This document shows positions 58,030 through 64,000 of a stretch of DNA of 64,000 bases, piece after piece. The DNA comes from Pleurodeles waltl (Eukaryota > Chordata > Amphibia > Caudata > Salamandridae): contig NC_090440.1 of the NCBI RefSeq assembly GCF_031143425.1, forward strand, positions 343,421,844-343,485,843, given 5' to 3'. The position numbers and the translations under genes were made by a program. The notes beneath the pieces are model-generated. The model had not been told where the DNA came from. It saw nothing but the letters and a program-made list of their open reading frames with translations, and did not search any database. The first letter of the stretch is position 1; the number at the start of each line of letters is the position of its first letter.

Positions 58030-59356
58030 ATGGCACCACAAAGGCACCCCCATTTCACTGAGGAGGAGTTAAGGGTCATGGAGGAGGAAACTGTAATGGT
58101 AGAGCCACAGCTCTTTGGAGCACAGGTACAGCAAATATCAATAGCAAAGAAGATGGAGCTATGGCAGAGAATATTGGACAGGGTCAATGCTGTGGGACAG
58201 CACCTAATAACAAGGGACAACATCAGAAAGAGGTGGAACGACCTATGGAGGAAGGTATGTTCCATAGAAGCAAGACACCAGCTCGCCATACAGAGGACTG
58301 GCGGTGGACCCCTACCTCCTCCCCCACAGCTCACAGCATGGGAGGAGCAGGTACTGGCAATACTGCATCCAGAGGGACTTGCTGGAGGAGCCGGGGGACT
58401 GGACACTGGTAAGTCAATATTTACTACCTATCACCCCCAATACCTGCATGCCATCTCACACGCACGCCTTCACTCCCATCACTCCAATACATCCCACACA
58501 CAGCACCTACACATCACACTAACCCCAATGCCAAGCCCTGCATGTCAAACCAATGCATGGACACCCACCCAGCCCTGCATGGACAGCCACCGCTAAAGCA
58601 TGCACAGCAAAGGGAAACTAACATACCCACAATATATCACCATACACAAGCAAAAGCTGGCAGGGCAACACCAACGATAGAGGGGGAAACAGGGAACTAC
58701 AAATGTCATACACTTGAAGCATAATACATCATTTATATCCCTACAGGTACCCCAGCCAATGTCAGTGGAGAGGAGATGCCACCACTATCCAGGCCCCCAA
58801 CAGAAGAGGCCCACAGTGATGACTGTAACTCTGGACTTCTGGATCTGTAGGACCTACCTGGCCCATCAGGGACCACTGGACAGCCGGTCACCCAAGCCCA
58901 CTCAGACACCACCACGGAGCCTCCCCATCAGGATCCAACATCACAGCACCCACCCAGCGTACCCAAACCTCTGTCCCGAGAACATGTCAATCAGCAGTGT
59001 CCTCACCTGTACAGGGACCCCAGGCCACATCTTGCCCACAAGACAATCAGGGACCTGGGGTCAGTGGCAGTGGGCACCCTGTTCAGGGGACAAAGGAACA
59101 GGCCAACAGGGAAACTGGGAGGACTGCTGTGCACCAGGGGGAGGACAGGACCAGGGAACCAACTCTCCAGGAGGCACTCTCTGAGATCCTGGGAGCCTAC
59201 CAACATTCCCAGAACACGATGGGCCAGATCATAGACAACGTGCAGGAGAACAGGTGGCTGCAGGAGGGACAGTATCCAGTCACCTCCTCCTGCAGAAAAG
59301 GTACAAGGCGTCTGAGGGCCAGGTTGTGCAACATGCAGCATGCCACAACTATCTGA
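58030..59356 (+). pseudogene. Harbinger Myb/SANT-like accessory gene 1 (two exons)
   Basis: In Harbinger transposons this partner binds the transposase and terminal DNA and helps bring them into the nucleus. Exon 1 runs from the ATG at 58030 to 58408, before the donor GTAAGT. It encodes a trihelix/Myb-like fold: HFTEEELRVMEEE at the start, LWQRILDRVNAVG, then DNIRKRWNDLWRKV, in the order seen in NAIF1/TSNARE1-type domains. A proline-rich link ends the exon. Exon 2 follows the acceptor CTACAG at 58741-58746. Its frame meets a TAG at 58848-58850 and later shifts. A conserved-looking tail, LQEALSEILGAYQHSQNTM, lies at about 59160-59220 in another frame. The 3' end overlaps the 3' end of the transposase on the other strand. 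Confidence 0.82.
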
Positions 59357-60310
59357 CATATCTTCTTGGGTGAGTAACACAGGGATCCACCTGTCAGATT
59401 GAGGCACCTGGACCTGGCCTTCAGGAGGTTAAAGGTCCTCTCCATGATCCTTCTGGTTCACTCACGTGCCTCATTATAACGTTCTTCAGCCCTTGTCCTG
59501 GCATTCCTCACAGGAGTCAGCAGCCACAATAGGTTTGGGTAGCCAGAGTCACCTGCAGGCATTGAGGGACAACATTTAGCCACACACTATACTATTAGGT
59601 TAACATCAGAGGCATACACTAACATACACTGGTTTAGGACCAAGGCTCACCTATTAGCCACACCCTGTGCCTCTGTAGTTGACCCATCACATTTGGGATG
59701 CTGCTATTCCTCAGGACAAAGGCATCATGCACTGATTCAGGATATTTAGCATTGATGTGGGAGATGTACTGGTCCACCAGGCACACCATGCACATTCATG
59801 GAGTGGAAACCTTTACGATTCCTGTAGTCCTGTTCACTCTGGCAGAGGGGGGCAAATGCAATATGTGCCCCATCAATCACACCAATAATATTGGGGATAT
59901 GTCCTGTTGCATAGAATTCGGCCTTCACTGTGGCTAAATCTTCCACCTGGGGGAAAGCAATGTAGCTGCACATGTGTTTTACAAGGGCAGACATGACTCT
60001 TGCCAGCACAATTGAGAACATTGGCTGTGACATTCCTGCTGCCAAGCCCACCGTCACTTGGAGCAAACCATTTGCCAGGAAATGGAGCACTGATAGAACT
60101 TGCACAAGAGGGGGGATCCCAGTCCGATGACAGATAGCTATTATCAGTTCAGGCTCCGACTGGGCACACAGCTCTGTGATTGTGGCCCTTTCCTGTCTCT
60201 AGGTGAGTATAATGTGCCTGTCCTCCAGTACAGATAGGTCCTCCAGGGGTCTGTACACAGGGGTATGTCTCCAGCTCCTATTCATCTGCAGCGGTGGGTA
60301 TCTAAGGGAC
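59197..60310 (-). pseudogene. HARBI1-like transposase of PIF/Harbinger
   Basis: This DDE nuclease would cut element ends and join them at 3-bp targets. Exon 1 (about 60310 to 59651, minus) holds ATITELCAQSEPELI, an HTH-like region through LHFLANGLLQVTVGLAAGMS, then NIIGVIDGAHIAFAP (first catalytic Asp near 59873) and YRNRKGFHSMNV. The intron is GTGAG at 59650 to CTGCAG ending 59553. Exon 2 begins with GDSGYPN (second Asp) and has ERYNEA (probable catalytic Glu), MERTFNLLKAR and IVVACCMLHNLALRR. Defects are a TAG near 60200, a frameshift just after HSMNV (59800) and a TGA between the ERYNEA and ERTF blocks. The N-terminus is uncertain. It converges on gene 1 and diverges from gene 2. Confidence 0.88.
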
Positions 60311-60749
60311 ACCAGAGTGAGTAGGCTGTCACAATTTGAATAACTAAACCACAACAGTAGTCCACATTGTGCAATTAGGTGTTGGGACAGTGTAAATTTC
60401 AAAGTATGTGCCTATTTATCCTGTGACGCAACAATTATCAATAGGCCTGTTCACCCCCCCTGAAATGGCAACCACCTGTCCTGTGTGGAGGGACAGGTGG
60501 AAGTGAGGTAATTTTGCCGACGTTGGGCATCATGGCGGTAGGCGGTCGTAAACTGTCGTGCAATTCCTCATTGAATAATATTGGGCCCTATGGAGTACAG
60601 TGGCCAATGAGGATGTACGCCAGTGGTGATGGTGAACACGGCGCGGACATGACAGCCATTTTCTAAATCATTCCTCACTTGTTTCCTGACCTTCAACAGA
60701 AGAAGACCTACACTGCATGTGCTGCTGTGACTTCTGTCTGGAACCTATC
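60311..60749. promoter_or_regulatory. Divergent intergenic region with hairpin
   Basis: This separates the start of the transposase (minus) from the ATG of Myb-like gene 2 (plus), so it may serve as a shared promoter. It contains a perfect hairpin, CCACCTGTCC and GGACAGGTGG around a short loop at 60472-60500. GGCGGTAGGCGG sequence near 60536 resembles the GC-rich termini of the MITEs. No TATA box is convincing. If this is a junction between two elements, the boundary should lie here. Confidence 0.4.
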
Positions 60750-63630
60750 ATGGCCTGTGTGACCAGAGAAAAGGCCCCAGCCTTCACTTCGGAGGAGTTG
60801 GAGTTGGAGCGACTGGTGGATGAGGTCCTACCCCAGTACGGACTGCTGTATGGGCCTCCAGCCCAGCAGGTGAGTACACTGTGGGCACGATGCATATGGC
60901 ATGGATGCATGGAGATGTGTGAGAAGGCATTGTGGAAGGGGGGATTATCTTTTGGTCATGTACATGTCATGCACTGGGCAATGTATGTGCCAATGGTAAT
61001 GGAAACGGGTATGGTGGGCCATGTGTGTGACAGCCTGGACTGTTAGTTTAATTGTGTTTTCCTTTCTTTATTGCCTGTGCAGTTCAGCGCCCATCAAAAG
61101 TAGGGAATATGGAGTGCCATCTCCACGGAGGTGTGGACCTTTGGGGTCTATGGCAGGCGGAGCACCCACCCACCCAGACCCTGACCCCGCCTAATGGCCT
61201 GCATAGTAGTAGTGGCCATTCCTGGAGTTGGATGGGCGTTTGATGCCAACACAGCAGCTACAAGGGGGTAAGTACAGACTTGCCACATTTTCATCCCTTT
61301 AACAGGTTAGTGCATGATGTGAAGGTTTCTGAGCTGTGACAATGTGGTAAGAGCTAAGGGTAAAGGCTCTCCCAGGAACACATTGATGTACAGTCCCCAA
61401 CATTGGGACACAGGTGTGTACATTCTAATTTGTATAGGGAGATATAATTCTCCTGTGTTGTCCCCTCTGTACAGAAGCATATGATGATGCACATGTGACT
61501 GTCAAATGAGTGTACAGCTATACAGCTTTTCATACCCTGGTGGTTGTTCCTTTCCACTTACAGATCAATACTCCCAATATCATGATGGTAAGTTGTTCAA
61601 ATGTTTGCCCTCTATCCATTCCAATGTCCCTTGATCCGCGTCTATGTGCAACATAGAGTCTGAAAAAATTTCAACTTTTCAAAAGGTTTCTGATGAGTGA
61701 CAGCATCATGTGAGGCTGTGATGTTCATCTGACATTTCACATGCCATATTTGCATGACTTACTCAAACCTGTTACAAGGTCAACCCCCTTGGTAAGTGAG
61801 TGATGCACACAGACCTGTGTAATGTGTCATCTGAGTGGACATCCTACATGTTGGATACCATGAAGGTATTGCTAACATCCTATTGGATAACATACACTGG
61901 TATTAGGGCTATGAATGTTAGAACCATGTTCATGTTCTGTAAGAGAGAAGTGGCTACACGGCTATTTCCTTAGCCATCGTGTTCTGGGCATGATAAATAG
62001 GGCAAGCCATATTCTTGACAGTTACAATTTTAACTGCTTTTTGCCAACATCATGTCTACATTGAAAGATTATGTTATGAGTCAACATTGAAAAGCGTTAT
62101 TAACATTATTTCTGTTACTATTTCAGATATGTTATGAGTCCTTGTTGTATGGTAACCTGTTGTTTGCGCTGCCACCACAGTGGTGCAGGTGTGGTAGATG
62201 ATATACACAAGTGAGTGTATGGTATGTGTATTTAGGCATTTGTCTTGCATCGTGGTGGGTGTACCTGTCATGGTAGCCACAGATGTGATTTGTCTCTCTG
62301 AATTTTTCCCCAAACAGTTGGAAGACTAGTCATGTCTGATGTGTGTTTAGTGATGTTTCCACTCAGTCATTGATCTATTAATGGAATAATTGCATGATAC
62401 ATTGCGTTGTATGTCACCTTCATGCACATGACAGGTATCCATTGTCTTGAAATAGTAGATGTACTACTTGTGGTTGTATGTGAGTAAATGCTCTGAGTGT
62501 ATAAGGCCCTTATATGAGTGTTATACTTTGTTTTCAGGAGGATAATGACTCAGATGACTTGGTCAACAAAGTATGGATAATCCTTTCCTACATCACTATT
62601 GGTACACGTGTAAATGACGTGTGTTTGTCTTCTAACATTTGGTTATGCCAATTAGAGTAGTTGCATGTTTGCACATTTCCATCATGAAGGCTGTGTACTC
62701 AGTGACATGAGGTGGGTATGGCTTGTGTGCAACATGCTGTTTTGTGTTCACTATACAATATGTTTCCTTGCCTGGTATATGACATCAGGCTAATTTGTTA
62801 GTTTGTGTTTAGTGTGTGTATGTGATATGTGAACATTTATGGTATATCTATTTCCCATGGCTAGGGACCCTGTATCATGTGGGCAAGTCACCTTGTCATG
62901 GAATGGTTAGTGTGATAGCTCTGCTGCTATCATTTTATTGTAGGTGTGAGATAGATAGCATAGCTGGTGTGTGACTATGTCATGATTCAGGGATGTACAT
63001 TGCACCCTGCTGTGTCATGATGTTGGCATTAAACTGGTACTATCTGGGGGAGTTGGTCAACTAGATGTAATGTTACTGATGTGTACAATGTGATGTATGT
63101 GGTATAAAGAATATTATGACCTTACCTCACTTTCTGTTTCCCAGCATCAGCAGGCAAAGGAGATGGGGCACAGCCAAGTGGGGAAGCTTCTGGCCACGGG
63201 ACACCAGTCACGAGGACACTGACACCGAGGGACCCAGTGGCTCGGAGGGTGAGGGTTGTACCATAGGGGAGATTGGTTACAGTTCATCATCTTCTGAATC
63301 CTCCTCCAGTGGACTCTCCCTGGTGGTGGTGGACCAATCTGGGACCATCCCTGCACCATCTCTGTCGGCCATCCCCCTTTCTATCACCGTCCTCCCTGTA
63401 GTTCCCTACCCAGTTAGTCGTGCCCACTCACCCAAGTGTGTGGACACCTCCTTCAGCATAGGCACCTCAGCCCCAGCCCTTTTTAGGCTAGTGACCTCCT
63501 GAGGCCGATCTCTGTGGGTCAGTCAACCATCGTGAATGCCATCCAGGTACTGGCAACTCAGGTACAACAGAGTAATGTGTGCCTGAAGAGCATTGACAGT
63601 GCACTGTCTGACCTACAGAGATCATTTTAG
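60750..63630 (+). pseudogene. Harbinger Myb/SANT-like accessory gene 2 (several exons)
   Basis: Exon 1 is 60750-60869: MACVTREKAPAFTSEELELE then LVDEVLPQYGLLYGPP, the first helix of a Myb/SANT-like domain, ending at CAG|GTGAGT. Exon 2 starts at 61083 after TTGCCTGTGCAG. It continues the domain (GIWSAISTEVWTFGVYGRRS) but has a TAG at 61101-61103, and the expected third helix is lost after THPP. A donor GTAAGT follows at about 61267. Small later exons are plausible at 61563-61586 and 62540-62572. A last exon from about 63145 is acidic and Ser-rich (EDTDTEGPSGSEGEG), contains a frameshift near 63215, and ends ATQVQQSNVC...SALSDLQRSF with a stop at 63628-63630. It resembles proteins named partner-of-profilin-type Myb in databases (from memory). 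It is not the same protein as gene 1. Confidence 0.75.
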
Positions 63631-64000
63631 TTCTGGCCTCCCCATTGACGGCATTAGTCACCCTTTGTCTACCCTCCGCCCTCCACCTTTCTCTTCCCAA
63701 TTCCACCTTCTCCGACCCAGCCAAAGCACACAAACAGACAAGCATGCATTCCCCTTCACATCCAAGGGCAGCACAGACAACCATGAGCAACACAGGATAC
63801 ACCACCGGCATACACTCAAGCAACATACACCTGCACACACAGCAACAGTCACTACCTGCTCTGGCACCCTCACCACCCCCAGCATCACAGACACAACACC
63901 TGACACATCTGCAGACACCACAACAATATTCACTGACCCTGCCACCACACCCTTCTTACCTGCAGATACCACCCCTGCAGACCCGCAGACATCCACCCCA
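63631..64000. other. CA- and Pro/Thr-codon-rich tail, continues beyond window
   Basis: After the stop of gene 2 the sequence is rich in CACA and CCACC words with no domain on either strand. It is probably the 3' untranslated or internal part of the Harbinger element. Confidence 0.4.

Larger units (their letters stand above)
57449..64000 (+). mobile_element. Large PIF/Harbinger element, right end outside window
   Basis: The left terminus GGCCCTCATTATGACATTGG is followed by hairpin-rich GGCGGTAAATGCCGC sequence and a CA-rich leader to 58030. Three decayed genes follow: a Myb/SANT-like gene on plus, a HARBI1-like transposase on minus and a second Myb/SANT-like gene on plus. No complement of the left terminus (an AATGAGGGCC end) occurs before 64000, so the element is either longer than 6.5 kb or made of two adjoining or nested elements. 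Harbinger transposons normally encode one transposase and one Myb-like partner. Confidence 0.8.

Noticed and set aside
60311..60749. A Harbinger terminus separating two elements
   Set aside because: GGCGGTAGGCGG near 60536 resembles MITE ends, but there is no AATGAGGGCC-like end or triplet duplication, so I did not call a boundary.

Overview
This window looks like intergenic DNA from a very large animal genome. The repeat content points to a salamander, most likely a newt of the Pleurodeles type. That call rests on my memory of abundant newt repeat families, not on a search. I found no intact host gene, no rRNA or tRNA gene and no CRISPR array. Almost everything recognisable is a transposable element, and many are nested.

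Layout. 1-2.4 kb: two copies of an LTR family (A) facing each other. 4.5-5.3 kb: an ATTACC minisatellite. 5.9-9.8 kb: an old hAT-like copy broken by a GC-rich hairpin MITE, then a complete 2.9-kb solo LTR (family B) with a 5-bp target duplication. 11.9-14.0 kb: a complete 2.2-kb solo LTR of family A, also with a 5-bp duplication. 15-21 kb: small hAT-like and other short repeats among AT-rich sequence that looks unique. 21.2-26.7 kb (minus strand): a nearly intact L2/CR1-like LINE with endonuclease and reverse transcriptase, one frameshift, and two tandem ~1.16-kb 5' UTR units. 29.3-34.6 kb: a complete LTR-flanked endogenous-retrovirus-like element with a 5-bp duplication. Its internal part is reduced to RNase H, integrase and dUTPase remnants in an ERV-L-like order. 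Each LTR carries a hairpin MITE at the same site, in opposite orientations. 36-57 kb: microsatellites, a ~150-bp tandem array, more Harbinger-type MITEs, a TIR element with GGGC(C/T)ATATTTATA ends and two decayed LINEs. 57.4 kb to the window end: a large PIF/Harbinger element.

The Harbinger region is the most gene-like part. It holds a Myb/SANT-like gene (plus strand), a HARBI1-like transposase (minus strand, converging on the first gene) and a second, different Myb/SANT-like gene (plus strand, diverging from the transposase). All three keep recognisable domains and splice sites but carry stops or frameshifts. The left terminus of this element closely matches the terminus of the MITE at 39.8 kb, so this family is a plausible source of the transposase that moved the many GC-rich MITEs here.
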